From NCBI GenBank assembly GCA_017622135.1, contig JAGARR010000006.1, positions 62,001 to 126,000 of the forward strand: DNA of 64,000 bases, given 5' to 3'. The stretch is from Spirochaetaceae bacterium (GTDB lineage Bacteria; Spirochaetota; Spirochaetia; Treponematales; Treponemataceae). Made by a program: the position numbers and the translations under genes. The notes under the pieces were generated by a model that saw only the letters and a list, made by a program, of their open reading frames with translations, made no database searches and was not told the DNA's origin. Of this stretch, positions 16,601 to 24,311 are shown piece after piece (positions within the stretch are counted from its first letter, which is position 1; every line of letters starts with the position of its first letter).

Positions 16601-16854
16601 AAGGTACTCATGGCATTCTTGAAACAATCTCCAATCTTCTCATTCTTATCAAAGACCCATCGCCTTATCTTCACTCCCCGTATATTAGCTGAATAACTTA
16701 CAAGTGGGGAATCCTTATCCGGCGGGCAATTTATGCCCTCAAAGGGAGCACACCGGTAATCTTGTTCCAGACGATTAGCATATTCCTTGTCTAGGGTATA
16801 GGCAATTTTTCCTAAATTCTCAAGCAGTACTCCTTCATCTGGTTTCTTGGACAT
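13696..16854 (-). CDS. HerA/FtsK-like ATPase with large N-terminal domain (1052 aa)
   Basis: The start is set at ATG 16852-16854 behind GGAGGAG. The C-terminal half is a HerA-type hexameric ATPase: Walker A VTGSTGSGKSNT near residue 525, Walker B CHVTVLEEAHNLL near 768, and the sensor region IIADQSPGLLDLSVIRNTNT with the following arginine-rich helix. Relatives pump DNA or protein or drive end resection. The N-terminal 500 residues are unusual: an alpha/beta segment, then a Ser/Thr/Gly-rich stretch (about 235-345), then a helical part. A 21-bp tandem duplication (15191-15232) lies just after Walker A. The core (about 14.2-15.3 kb) is visibly more GC-rich than the flanks. The gene overlaps its neighbours on both sides, so it is translated with a membrane protein and a nuclease toxin. 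The role is unknown; translocation or defence is inferred. Confidence 0.85.
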   Translation of the reverse strand: MSKKPDEGVLLENLGKIAYTLDKEYANRLEQDYRCAPFEGINCPPDKDSPLVSYSANIRGVKIRRWVFDKNEKIGDCFKNAMSTFADGDHTIALMVTRTHEATSMDFIVKNVGQGRNEDSGKNQALLKATLQGNFPGSEVEDIESSDTETKVGEIIDKYNHISILMNSPSEYSKDYITQGLDKLLDGVVPESNEEGYTVVFLAESISMASIREILTGYEQLATAIHPFLSYQFNEGTSEDSTQSESETLSNFSSVSNTISKTHSVNFGINAGTSNSSAAGWLTSLKNIFNAATSAISGGLSAGYGYSWGTAKTETTGESQASTKGSSISFGKTEGATYTYQSYTVSNLLNRLENVMKGITESQATGLWKYATYILAEDSATCTSVASYLRGITQGKESHLESSAIQTWCYEGGGSDGCEFSKIKDYVRHFCHPIFVTEDGGGQPIAVTPTNYVATDKLSNVMIFPRKSMQGLPVLEGVSFGRDPHGIESITEDFEIGFCYHMFTPSKNRLVKLSRDSLTSHTFVTGSTGSGKSNTIYRLLEGLGQKDVGLEQKDVSFLVVEPAKGEYKEVLGGLPGVSVYGTNPGLTPLLRINPFSFPHGKEEPSKNIHILEHLDRLIEIFNVCWPMYAAMPAVLKEAVEKSYEDCGWNLTESTNPYGDNLYPTFADVTRNIRTIIDSSEYDAENKGAYKGALVTRLKSLTNGINGLIFTTEEISAQELFDRKVIVDLSRVGSTETKSLIMGLLVLKLQEHRMTEGKINSPLCHVTVLEEAHNLLKRTSTEQSQDSGNLLGKSVEMLANAIAEMRTYGEGFIIADQSPGLLDLSVIRNTNTKIIMRLPDQDDRELVGRAANLNDDQITELARLPVGVAAVYQNNWIEPVLCQVERYENEKKFEYQRQDGEEKSGAPEMQQRLELARLLCNAGDEMQLKEQIENELKGSCFNGSLHVAIRQYMAQGKKPDYDKLSFIVAQLLPEFSKTLRNSAVRNPHDIHIWRDDVQKHIEKELRECGFQIQEQTALRNSILQCILQNYVHAELNRPGLIGELNPKQGKVGG
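15191..15232 (-). repeat. 21-bp tandem duplication inside the ATPase gene
   Basis: Two adjacent 21-bp units match at 20 of 21 positions and add a seven-residue repeat (GLGQKDV, GLEQKDV) directly after the Walker A helix. The frame is kept. Confidence 0.9.
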
Positions 16855-17272
16855 AGTCTCCTCCTCCATCCTTTTCTGCTCCGCATTGCCTCACACAAAC
16901 TGCAAGAAGCCCTAAACAAACCAAGAGCGCCACAACCGCTCCAACCAACAAAAAAGTTTTTTTTTGAGGATTGTTCTGTCCACGCTGATGGACATATTGG
17001 GCCACCTCAAAAAGATACCGTAGATACTCCTCATTGAAATTTTCTGCCACGACAGCATTTGACAGTAAATTCAGATATTCCTTCGTCCACTCTGACTCTG
17101 GCTTCCGTTCCAGCTTAACATGAGAAAAATAGTTAGCTTTCAGTTCAGGTTTCTGCAGTTTCTGCAACAGCTCGGAAAGAAATTCCTGGGTAAATTTACC
17201 TGCAGCAATATCATTTGCGATGCGCACCCGGTTCATCTTCCCATCTTCAATATATCTGGAAAGATCAGCCAT
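16835..17272 (-). CDS. Small C-terminally anchored membrane protein (145 aa)
   Basis: The first 100 residues form a soluble helical domain with a repeated pattern: FTQEFLSELLQKLQKP, then WTKEYLNLLSNAV and FNEEYLRYLFEVAQYV. One transmembrane helix (TFLLVGAVVALLVCLGLLAV, about residues 105-124) follows, with a short charged tail. It overlaps the GTPase gene by 8 bp and the ATPase start by 20 bp, so the three are made together. It may be the membrane anchor of the ATPase or GTPase. I do not know the family. Confidence 0.75.
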   Translation of the reverse strand: MADLSRYIEDGKMNRVRIANDIAAGKFTQEFLSELLQKLQKPELKANYFSHVKLERKPESEWTKEYLNLLSNAVVAENFNEEYLRYLFEVAQYVHQRGQNNPQKKTFLLVGAVVALLVCLGLLAVCVRQCGAEKDGGGDYVQETR

Positions 17273-19763
17273 TCTTCACACTCCTTTGCCAGATTTTTTT
17301 CTCCAGCTCTTCAAGGAGTGCTGTAACAGAGGCTGCCACTTCCTTCAGTTTTTCTCCAAGCTGCGTCATCGCATCCTTGTCCTCAATCTTTGCCTTTGTG
17401 TCTGATGAATATTCTTCTACACGACCACGGAACTCATCCTTGAGCCTTTCAACAATCTCCTTATGCTTTTTCTTGTAGGCGGCTATGTAGGCATCTGTCC
17501 ATTTAGCCAGAGACTCACTCAAAGACTCTTTCAACTCAGACAAAAAATCTTCCTTTTTCAGATAGTCTTTCTTCTTAAACCAAACTATTTTTGTTACCTT
17601 ATGCTCCTTCATTATTTGAGTCACAGGAATTGGATCAAATTCCACACTCTCTACAGCGCTCACCTGCCTCATGAGGGTTTTCTTGGCATTATCACTAATG
17701 CTGGTATCTGATTGAATCGAATTAAAGACATTGGTAAGGAACGCTTCAATTTTTCCTTCCAAAACCTTTTTGCTGGCTTTGGTAAAGTGATAGTTCATCC
17801 TGGAAAATTCATCGTCAATCGCAGATGTAATATCTTGTTCATGCTCAGGCCTGAGCTTTATCTTGCCACCACTAAAGATTCCTGGCTTGCCCAGAATACA
17901 ATCCACCTCATCTGCTATCTGTCCCTTACTCTTTTCTATGTCAGTGCTGGCAAGGCCCAACTCATGCAAATCGTTTTGTGAAAGCATATTCTCATTGGCT
18001 TTCTCACCAGCCTTTTTAACAATTTCATCCACCCTTTCCTTCAGCTGTCTTATTTCTTCTTCCAGCTCTACTATATTTTGGTCGGTGGCTGTACACAAGA
18101 ACTGGCTCTTAGCCGTCACATTGGCCAAAGTCTTCTCCACGCCCTGGATGATTGCAGAGGCTCTTACTGCCGAGGCAAATTTCTCGCCATAATCCTTGAG
18201 CTCCTCTTCCAGGGCATAAAGGCCAGAGGTGACATAGACCAATCGGTTGTCATCCCCCTTTTCCCTGGCATCTTGGGCGGCGGCATCACTTTTTTCTATC
18301 ATCCGCCTTGTAGCCAGATCAGAAGAAGCCATCCTGTTCTCCCGGTAGCAAAGCCCGTTGGGAGACATTTCATCATCCACAGGATTTTTCTTAATCCAGA
18401 ACTCATCATCCCGTGTCTTTGTTTCCTCCTTCATACAGGCCTTTGCAGCAGCAGCAAATTTTGAGGAAACGAACAGCAGCTTCTTTTCCCTCAAGTGCAA
18501 GGAGAAATTGGGGTCTTCCTTCATGGTCAAAGTTGCATCACGCAACCCCTTTCTCTCATCACGGTTTACATCATCTGCATGAGTCATAACGACGAAGGAA
18601 CGGGCAATGTCTATGGTATTCTTGTCATTCTTCTGCTCTGCATCCTTGATGTATGTCAGCAACGCATTTGTACCAGAACCCTCCAATGCATTTGGCCTAC
18701 ATACAAAGATGAGAATCGACTGGCTCTGCCCTCCCAGTGCATTGCTCAACACCTCCTTATGCTCCTCAGAATTGCTGTCAGTACCAGGAGTGTCATAGAT
18801 GGTGAATTTAACGAGGTCGGAGTCAATCTCAATGGGAAATTTAAGGTGAAGGGTTTCTGACACCCCAGGAACCTCATTCAAGGTATCCAGTATTGCATAA
18901 AGCTGCTCGTGCCTTTTTTTCCCCTTCACTTCATTCATCTTGTTTTGTATTTCAGTCCGTTCTTGGGATTCCACCGGCCCTTCGCTGAACTCAAAGCAGG
19001 ATGTGTGGTCATTCCACTCAATGCGGCTGCACGTATCTACAAGAGAGAACGTGATTTCCACAGGCTTGCCTTTCTCTGGACTCATAATTACCAGCATCTT
19101 TGCTGTCTTGGCCTCTGGCGAGGCTGGCAATATTTTATATCCAAGCAAGGCATTTATCAAAGAGGATTTCCCAGAGCTATAGACTCCCGCAAAGCAAATG
19201 TTTACATTGGAGCTTTCAAGGTTGTCCATCTTCTTCCTGATGCTCCTCACCTCTTCGCTTAAAAAGCTAGCCAGACTCTGAGCTCGCTCCTTTACAGTCC
19301 CATTCTTCGTGGGAACGTCAAACACTATGGTTTTCTTTGCATTCAAAGCATCAACCGTGTTTTTCCCAAAATCCATAACATCTTTGAAGGCAGCCTTCAT
19401 GCTGGGAAGCTCTGCCAAAAGTGTAGTAGTAATTTTGAATTTGTCGCTTCCTTCGTTATAGTATTCTGCCATTTGCTCAAAATCCATATAGTCGAGTTTT
19501 GTTGTAACAACCTTAATCTCGACCTCAGACAAGCCATCAAAGGCTTTCTTTACATCGTCAAAAAAATCATTCCCATGATCCTGCAGAATGAATTTCCCCT
19601 TTTGTTCCAACATGTACTTGGCAAGACAACTTTTTTTATCCACTAGTGTTGTATTATTGCCAGAACCTCTCCTAAACTCAACTTCTTTCATAGCAGGATG
19701 GTATTTCATTTCCAACCAAGTCTTTCCCACAGCCTTTTCCCTCCAAAAACCCAGTCCGTCCAT
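17265..19763 (-). CDS. Dynamin-family large GTPase (832 aa)
   Basis: The GTPase core begins near residue 185: P-loop FAGVYSSGKSSLINALLG (about 188-205), the switch Thr in EAKTAKML, G3 IYDTPGTDSNSEE near 325, and a G4-like VMTHADD near 394. The C-terminal 400 residues are long helices (LEEEIRQLKERVDEIVKKAG and onward), as in bacterial dynamins that bend or tether membranes. An extra 180-residue N-terminal domain precedes the GTPase and is not recognised. The ATG at 19761-19763 has no clear ribosome site; an alternative is the ATG at about 19709. It is the first gene of the operon and lies behind a good promoter divergent from an XRE regulator gene. Confidence 0.85.
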   Translation of the reverse strand: MDGLGFWREKAVGKTWLEMKYHPAMKEVEFRRGSGNNTTLVDKKSCLAKYMLEQKGKFILQDHGNDFFDDVKKAFDGLSEVEIKVVTTKLDYMDFEQMAEYYNEGSDKFKITTTLLAELPSMKAAFKDVMDFGKNTVDALNAKKTIVFDVPTKNGTVKERAQSLASFLSEEVRSIRKKMDNLESSNVNICFAGVYSSGKSSLINALLGYKILPASPEAKTAKMLVIMSPEKGKPVEITFSLVDTCSRIEWNDHTSCFEFSEGPVESQERTEIQNKMNEVKGKKRHEQLYAILDTLNEVPGVSETLHLKFPIEIDSDLVKFTIYDTPGTDSNSEEHKEVLSNALGGQSQSILIFVCRPNALEGSGTNALLTYIKDAEQKNDKNTIDIARSFVVMTHADDVNRDERKGLRDATLTMKEDPNFSLHLREKKLLFVSSKFAAAAKACMKEETKTRDDEFWIKKNPVDDEMSPNGLCYRENRMASSDLATRRMIEKSDAAAQDAREKGDDNRLVYVTSGLYALEEELKDYGEKFASAVRASAIIQGVEKTLANVTAKSQFLCTATDQNIVELEEEIRQLKERVDEIVKKAGEKANENMLSQNDLHELGLASTDIEKSKGQIADEVDCILGKPGIFSGGKIKLRPEHEQDITSAIDDEFSRMNYHFTKASKKVLEGKIEAFLTNVFNSIQSDTSISDNAKKTLMRQVSAVESVEFDPIPVTQIMKEHKVTKIVWFKKKDYLKKEDFLSELKESLSESLAKWTDAYIAAYKKKHKEIVERLKDEFRGRVEEYSSDTKAKIEDKDAMTQLGEKLKEVAASVTALLEELEKKIWQRSVKNG

Positions 19764-19806
19764 ACACTGGATGCACAGATCAATTCATTTAGAATGTCTT
19801 TTTGAG

Positions 19807-19835
19807 ATAATACATTTTAAAGAATTACTAATCAA
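19807..19835 (-). promoter_or_regulatory. Promoter of the GTPase/ATPase/nuclease operon
   Basis: On the reverse strand TTGATT (19830-19835), 17 bp and TATTAT (19807-19812) precede the GTPase start by about 44 bp. A 9-bp inverted repeat (AAAGAATTA at 19819-19827 against 19863-19871) overlaps the spacer and is a possible operator for the divergent XRE protein. Confidence 0.5.
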
Positions 19836-19914
19836 GTCTAAAAGATTGTTTAAAAGAAAAAATAATTCTTTTGGAATATTACATCCATTCCCACAAGGGC
19901 ACATAATTTTAAAC

Positions 19915-20241
19915 ATGGATGGACTGAACATCAGGAAGATATTTGGCGAGAACGTCAAGTACCACCGCAAGAGGATGGGGCTCTCCCAGGAGCAGCTGGC
20001 GGAGCGGCTGGAAATAAGCACCAACCATCTGAGCGTCATAGAGACCGGGACGAAGTTCGTGACCTACAAGCTTTTGGAGCGCATCGTCAAGGAGCTGCAA
20101 GTCCTCCCCTCCACCTTGTTCCACTGCACTTCCGTGGCAGAGCGGGATGAAAGTGCGGTGAACCAAATCAACGCCATCATCTCTGCCGAGCTTGCCCAAG
20201 TGGAGGAGCGGATTCAACTGAGACTGAGGGAGCTGCTGTAG
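19915..20241 (+). CDS. XRE-family HTH regulator (108 aa)
   Basis: The open frame extends far upstream, but the ATG at 19915 starts a complete Cro/C1-type domain: IRKIFGENVKYHRKRMGLSQ, then EQLAERLEISTNHLSVIETG, then a helix KLLERIVKELQVLPSTLF. A C-terminal helical tail (NAIISAELAQVEERIQLRLREL) probably dimerises. It is divergent from the GTPase operon across a 150-bp AT-rich gap with a promoter and inverted repeat, so it most likely controls that operon. The ribosome site is weak. Its stop lies 4 bp from that of the convergent pseudouridine synthase gene. Confidence 0.85.
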   Translation: MDGLNIRKIFGENVKYHRKRMGLSQEQLAERLEISTNHLSVIETGTKFVTYKLLERIVKELQVLPSTLFHCTSVAERDESAVNQINAIISAELAQVEERIQLRLRELL

Positions 20242-20245
20242 GACG

Positions 20246-21169
20246 TTACAGGCTGGAAAGGATGCGTGAGGAAATGTCCATGGAGAACAGCTTTGAGCTT
20301 TGGGAGGCTTTTGGGAGTGTTCCAAGCGGGGTGGTCTCCTGAGCCTCCATCAGGGGGAATTCCAGCCCAGTGGCAAAGAACTGCATCTGCGGGGCTGTCT
20401 TTTCCAGCGGATGGTACAGCGGGTCGGCAACGATGGGCAGACCACACCAGGCAAGGTGGCAGCGGACCTGATGGCGGTAGCCCTTGGTGATGGTTGCCTT
20501 TACCGTGAGGTTTTCCCGTTCCGTGATGGCAGCCTCCAAGGGGTTTGAGGCATCACTCGTCGGCTCATGCCGGAAGCTACCCTGAGTGCCATCGGCTTCC
20601 ATCAGATGGAAGCTGGTGGTGTAGGACTGGAGCTTAAAGTCCCCCTCCCCGGTCTTTGAGGGATTTCGGCCACCCCTTCCCGCCTTCCGACGAGAAAATT
20701 TGCCGGAATCCTGGGTGACAGGGCGCACCTGCTTCCTGCCGGGGCCATAGGGACGGAAGCCGCTCTCCACGATGAAGCCGGTGGAAAGGGTGCCGTGGAA
20801 ACCAAGGAGGTTTGGCGGCGGCGGAAAGCCACCAAGAAGATCTGGACAGGAGGGAAGATACTGGCAGCGGGCGGTGTAGCCTTTCTTGAAAAGTCCTTCC
20901 TCCTGGCAGGCCATAATGTGGTCGTAAAAGCCTTGGTTCCGGGCAATCAGCAGGAGGCCAGCTGTGTCTTGGTCGATGCGATGCACAAGCCCTCCCTCCA
21001 CCACCTTCCTTCCCTGCACCGCCAGCACCTCTGGAAACTGCTCCGCCACCAGGGCCAGGGCGCACTCCCCATCCTCTGGTCGCAGGGGGGCGCTGTGGAT
21101 GCCAGCCTCCTTGAATGCCACCACAAAGTCCCGGTGGCACTCCACAATCTTAACAGCTACAGCCGGCAT
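20246..21169 (-). CDS. RluA-family pseudouridine synthase
   Basis: The 307-residue enzyme has the catalytic motif GLVHRIDQDTAGLLLIARN (the HRxDxxTxG block with the nucleophilic Asp) and the C-terminal KGYRHQVRCHLAWCGLPIVADPLY, both typical of RluA-type synthases that isomerise uridine in rRNA or tRNA. There is no S4 domain at the N-terminus. A Pro/Gly- and Arg-rich insertion (about residues 118-170) is longer than in most relatives. It overlaps the S4-bearing synthase gene upstream by 13 bp. The target base cannot be read from sequence. Confidence 0.85.
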   Translation of the reverse strand: MPAVAVKIVECHRDFVVAFKEAGIHSAPLRPEDGECALALVAEQFPEVLAVQGRKVVEGGLVHRIDQDTAGLLLIARNQGFYDHIMACQEEGLFKKGYTARCQYLPSCPDLLGGFPPPPNLLGFHGTLSTGFIVESGFRPYGPGRKQVRPVTQDSGKFSRRKAGRGGRNPSKTGEGDFKLQSYTTSFHLMEADGTQGSFRHEPTSDASNPLEAAITERENLTVKATITKGYRHQVRCHLAWCGLPIVADPLYHPLEKTAPQMQFFATGLEFPLMEAQETTPLGTLPKASQSSKLFSMDISSRILSSL

Positions 21170-22104
21170 TTCTGATATTTTCCGTGGAGCACCCGCATGA
21201 CCTTCCTGAAGCGCTGGGGCGTGGGAGACTTGAATTCAGTGAAGTCCTGGCATTCCGGCAGCCGAAGGGACAGGAGGCTGGAATGGAGCATCAAGGTGGC
21301 GGCAGGAAAGACCTGGTTCCTGCTGCCGTAAATGGGATCCCCTAGAATGGGGCATCCGATATACTTCATGTGGACGCGAATCTGGTGGGTGCGACCAGTT
21401 TTCAGCCGGAGCCGCATCAGGGAAAAGGGACCGTAGCAGGCAATGCAACGGTACACCGTGTGGGCGAATTTTCCCTGGGAGGAATCGGTGACAGCCTTGA
21501 AGCGCTTCCTGTTCCTGGGGTCACGAATCAGCTGGGTCTTGATGTTGCCAGATGGAGCGGGTGGCCGCCCCACCACAATGGCGATGTACTCCTTCTTTAC
21601 CCGCCGCTGCTGGAACTGCTGCTGGAGCCAGTTCTCTGCAGGAAGATTCCTGGCAGTGATGATGAGGCCGGAGGTGTCCTTGTCCAGCCGATGGACAATG
21701 CCGGGACGATGGCTGGTGGCCACCGATTCCCTGCCCCAGTGGAACAGCAGTGCGTTCACCAGGGTACCCTCCCAGTTGCCTGCGGCAGGATGGGTCACCA
21801 TGCCCTGGGCCTTGTTCACCACCGTCACGTTGTCATCCTCATACACAATTTCCAAGGGCAGGTTCTGGGGCTGGATGTCGTCGGGAACAATTTCCTGCCA
21901 TTCCATCTGAATCACATCCCCAGGCTTCACCTTTGAGGAAAATTTACCCTTGCTGCCATTGATGGTCAGACTGGTGATGATGTTCTGCAGGTGGGAGCGG
22001 TTGGCGCAGCCACAGGCATCCAGCACCTGCTGCTGGCCGGACAGGAATTTATCGACACGAAGAGAAGAGGCCTCCTCCGGCACTGTAATTGAAAGACTAG
22101 GCAT
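21157..22104 (-). CDS. RluD-like 23S rRNA pseudouridine synthase with S4 domain
   Basis: The start is placed at ATG 22102-22104 because GGAG precedes it, giving 315 residues. The N-terminal S4 RNA-binding domain (LRVDKFLSGQ to VKPGDVIQMEW) is followed by EIVYEDDNVTVVNKAQGMVTH, the catalytic block GIVHRLDKDTSGLIITARN, and LKTGRTHQIRVHMKYIGCPI. This order matches RluD, which modifies helix 69 of 23S rRNA in E. coli. It overlaps the preceding envelope-protein gene by 8 bp and the next RluA-type gene by 13 bp. Confidence 0.88.
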   Translation of the reverse strand: MPSLSITVPEEASSLRVDKFLSGQQQVLDACGCANRSHLQNIITSLTINGSKGKFSSKVKPGDVIQMEWQEIVPDDIQPQNLPLEIVYEDDNVTVVNKAQGMVTHPAAGNWEGTLVNALLFHWGRESVATSHRPGIVHRLDKDTSGLIITARNLPAENWLQQQFQQRRVKKEYIAIVVGRPPAPSGNIKTQLIRDPRNRKRFKAVTDSSQGKFAHTVYRCIACYGPFSLMRLRLKTGRTHQIRVHMKYIGCPILGDPIYGSRNQVFPAATLMLHSSLLSLRLPECQDFTEFKSPTPQRFRKVMRVLHGKYQKCRL

Positions 22105-22747
22105 CAGGAAGAACTCCATTTATTTGTGGCATTGTAACATAAAGTCCAAAGGGAGGAAATTCATGGTACCGTGACTGCACTAGGGGAATATCCTGCGGAT
22201 CCTGTCCTTCCATCACCTCCTGTTGAGACGATGGGTACTCCTGCACCTGCACCTCCTCCAACGGCAGGGCTTCCACCCCATCATCAAGGGGAATGATTTC
22301 AATTCCCTCACTGTTCTGCTGAATCTCCACCTTCTTCCGCTGGTGACGCTGGATAGAGGATATGGTAAAGTCAGTGACGCCCACCACAGCTGCCACCCCC
22401 AAGGAGGTGAAGAGGATGCCCAGCTGCTCGTCGGTGGTGAGGCTGGCTGCTGAGGAGGATTTGGCAAAGGGATTGGGAAAATAGTTTGAGTCCATGCCGT
22501 GGGAAAAATATCGGTACAGGGAATATCCCAGGGTAACACCGAGGGTCACGAAGGGCAAGGAACCTAGGCTCACAATCTCCGCCCGCCGCAAATCCTGCAG
22601 CCAGCCGGGAAACTCATCCTTGGTGTACGGCTCGATGGTGACGGTGGGCTCCGCTGCCGCAAGGGGCATCGAGGCAAAGGGCATCAGTGCAATGAACATA
22701 AGGCTGGCAGCCAGTGCTACCAACCGCCGCCAGAACCCATCCCTCAT
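22097..22747 (-). CDS. Hypothetical exported or membrane protein (216 aa)
   Basis: An Arg-rich N-terminus, a hydrophobic core and a likely cleavage after LAAAEP suggest export. Two further hydrophobic stretches (SLGSLPFVTLGVTLGYSLY and LGILFTSLGVAAVVGV) make an integral membrane protein equally likely. The C-terminal 80 residues are acidic and polar. It shares one base with the yggS stop (TAATG) and overlaps rluD, so it is co-translated with them. I do not recognise the family. Confidence 0.65.
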   Translation of the reverse strand: MRDGFWRRLVALAASLMFIALMPFASMPLAAAEPTVTIEPYTKDEFPGWLQDLRRAEIVSLGSLPFVTLGVTLGYSLYRYFSHGMDSNYFPNPFAKSSSAASLTTDEQLGILFTSLGVAAVVGVTDFTISSIQRHQRKKVEIQQNSEGIEIIPLDDGVEALPLEEVQVQEYPSSQQEVMEGQDPQDIPLVQSRYHEFPPFGLYVTMPQINGVLPDA

Positions 22748-23445
22748 TAATACCCCCGCTCCCCGAAGATGGCGGTGCCGATGCGGACCATGGTGGCTCC
22801 CTCGGCAATGGCGATGGCATAGTCGTTGCTCATGCCCATGGAAAGCTCCCGTAGGTCAAGGCTGGGGAACCGACTGGCCACCTGCTGCTGAATCGATACT
22901 AATTTTTTGAAGGAGGCGGCGATTTCCAGCTGATTGTCCGTAAAGGGTGCCATGGTCATGAAGCCCCTGGGAATGATGTGGGGAGCCTGGCAGGCGTATT
23001 CCACGGCGGGAAGGAGGCTGTCCAAATCTGCAAAGCCAGACTTTGACTCCTCCCCAGTGTGGAACTCGAAGAGCACCTGGATTTCCTTGTTGAGATTGGC
23101 CGCCTGCTTCCCGATTTCTTCCAACAATTCAATTCTATCCACCGACTGGATGCAGGAAGCGCAACCAACCGCCTTCTTCACCTTGTTCCGCTGGAGGGAG
23201 CCAATGATATGGAGACAGGCTTGGGGAGCTGCAAGACGCACCTCCTGGAATTTTTCCACCGCCTCCTGAACACGGTTCTCCCCAAACACCAGCTGTCCGG
23301 CCTCAACGGCCTCTAGCACCGCCTCCGCCGGATGAAATTTGCTCACCGCCACCAAGGAAACTGAATTGGAGTCACGGCCAGACTTCACCTCGGCATCACG
23401 GATGGAGTCCAGCACCTGCTGCAATCGACTTGTAATCTCACTCAT
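22747..23445 (-). CDS. YggS/PLPBP-family pyridoxal-phosphate-binding protein
   Basis: A 232-residue single-barrel fold-type III PLP protein. The PLP Lys lies in LVAVSKFHP (Lys36). FGENRVQEAVEKF, HIIGSLQRNKVK, GFMTMAPF, LSMGMSNDYAIAIAEGATMVRIGTAIFG follow in the family order. These proteins help keep PLP and amino/keto-acid pools in balance; no catalytic reaction is firmly assigned. The start overlaps the rsmA stop (ATGA) and its stop touches the next start, so it is a middle gene of an operon from comEC to the pseudouridine synthases. Confidence 0.92.
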   Translation of the reverse strand: MSEITSRLQQVLDSIRDAEVKSGRDSNSVSLVAVSKFHPAEAVLEAVEAGQLVFGENRVQEAVEKFQEVRLAAPQACLHIIGSLQRNKVKKAVGCASCIQSVDRIELLEEIGKQAANLNKEIQVLFEFHTGEESKSGFADLDSLLPAVEYACQAPHIIPRGFMTMAPFTDNQLEIAASFKKLVSIQQQVASRFPSLDLRELSMGMSNDYAIAIAEGATMVRIGTAIFGERGY

Positions 23446-24311
23446 AGCTTTTCTACTATATAAGAATTACTGATATCAGACAAGTGAAGGAAGGTCTCCA
23501 GAGAAAGCTCCTCCGCCCGAGCCTGGGGACTGATTCCAGAGCGCTCCAAAACATCCACCGCCTGCTGGCCGTTGCCGTAGAAGACCGTCAGGTTGTTCCG
23601 CACCGTCTTCCTGCGGGAGGAGAACAGAGCGCGAATCAGCTTCATGAAGTGGGCGGGATTCTGGCAGCGGGGAAAGTCCTCACGCAGCTCCATCACCACC
23701 GCACGGGAATCCACGTTGGGTCGAGGCCAGAAGCTGCCGCCGCCCAAATCCATCAGGGGAGACACCTTGTAGGCCCAGCCACACAGGATGGAAAAGGAGG
23801 AGTAATCCTTGCTTCCCACCGTGGCGCACATCCGCTGGGCCACCTCCTTCTGCACCGTCACCACACAGCGGGGAAACCTGACCCCGGCGGAAATCATGTC
23901 GGCGATGATGGTGGCGGCCACGTTGTAGGGCAGGTTTCCGAAGAAGCGGTCCGGCATTTGGCGGTCAGCCTCACCCCTCCAGGTCTTCAGCACATCGCCC
24001 TGTACCAGGCTGAATTTTCCCTTCTGGTGGTAATCCTTGAAGAATTCCGGCAGGCACTGGGCAAAGCCACGGTCGATTTCAAAAGCGGTGAGGCTGGCAC
24101 CACGGGAAAGAATCTCGTCGGTCATGGCACCCAAGCCCGGCCCCACCTCCCAGACGGAGGAATTCCCATCGATCTGCAGGGCATCGATGAGGCGACGGCG
24201 GGCGGCGGCATTGATGAGAAAATTTTGGCCGAATTTCTTCTGCATGGCCATCCCCTGACCATCCAAGAAGGCCTTCAGGGAGGCGGGAGAATCGTAGTCT
24301 GGCTTGTTCAT
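23442..24311 (-). CDS. rsmA: 16S rRNA adenine dimethyltransferase RsmA (KsgA)
   Basis: The frame is open further upstream, but the ATG at 24309-24311 overlaps the comEC stop and follows GGAGCT, giving 290 residues. It dimethylates two adjacent adenines in the 3' hairpin of 16S rRNA with SAM. Visible motifs are KKFGQNFLINA, the SAM loop VWEVGPGLGAMTDEIL (about 53-68), FEIDRG, the catalytic FGNLPYNVA and the C-terminal FSSRRKTVRNNL. Length is normal. Confidence 0.93.
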   Translation of the reverse strand: MNKPDYDSPASLKAFLDGQGMAMQKKFGQNFLINAAARRRLIDALQIDGNSSVWEVGPGLGAMTDEILSRGASLTAFEIDRGFAQCLPEFFKDYHQKGKFSLVQGDVLKTWRGEADRQMPDRFFGNLPYNVAATIIADMISAGVRFPRCVVTVQKEVAQRMCATVGSKDYSSFSILCGWAYKVSPLMDLGGGSFWPRPNVDSRAVVMELREDFPRCQNPAHFMKLIRALFSSRRKTVRNNLTVFYGNGQQAVDVLERSGISPQARAEELSLETFLHLSDISNSYIVEKL

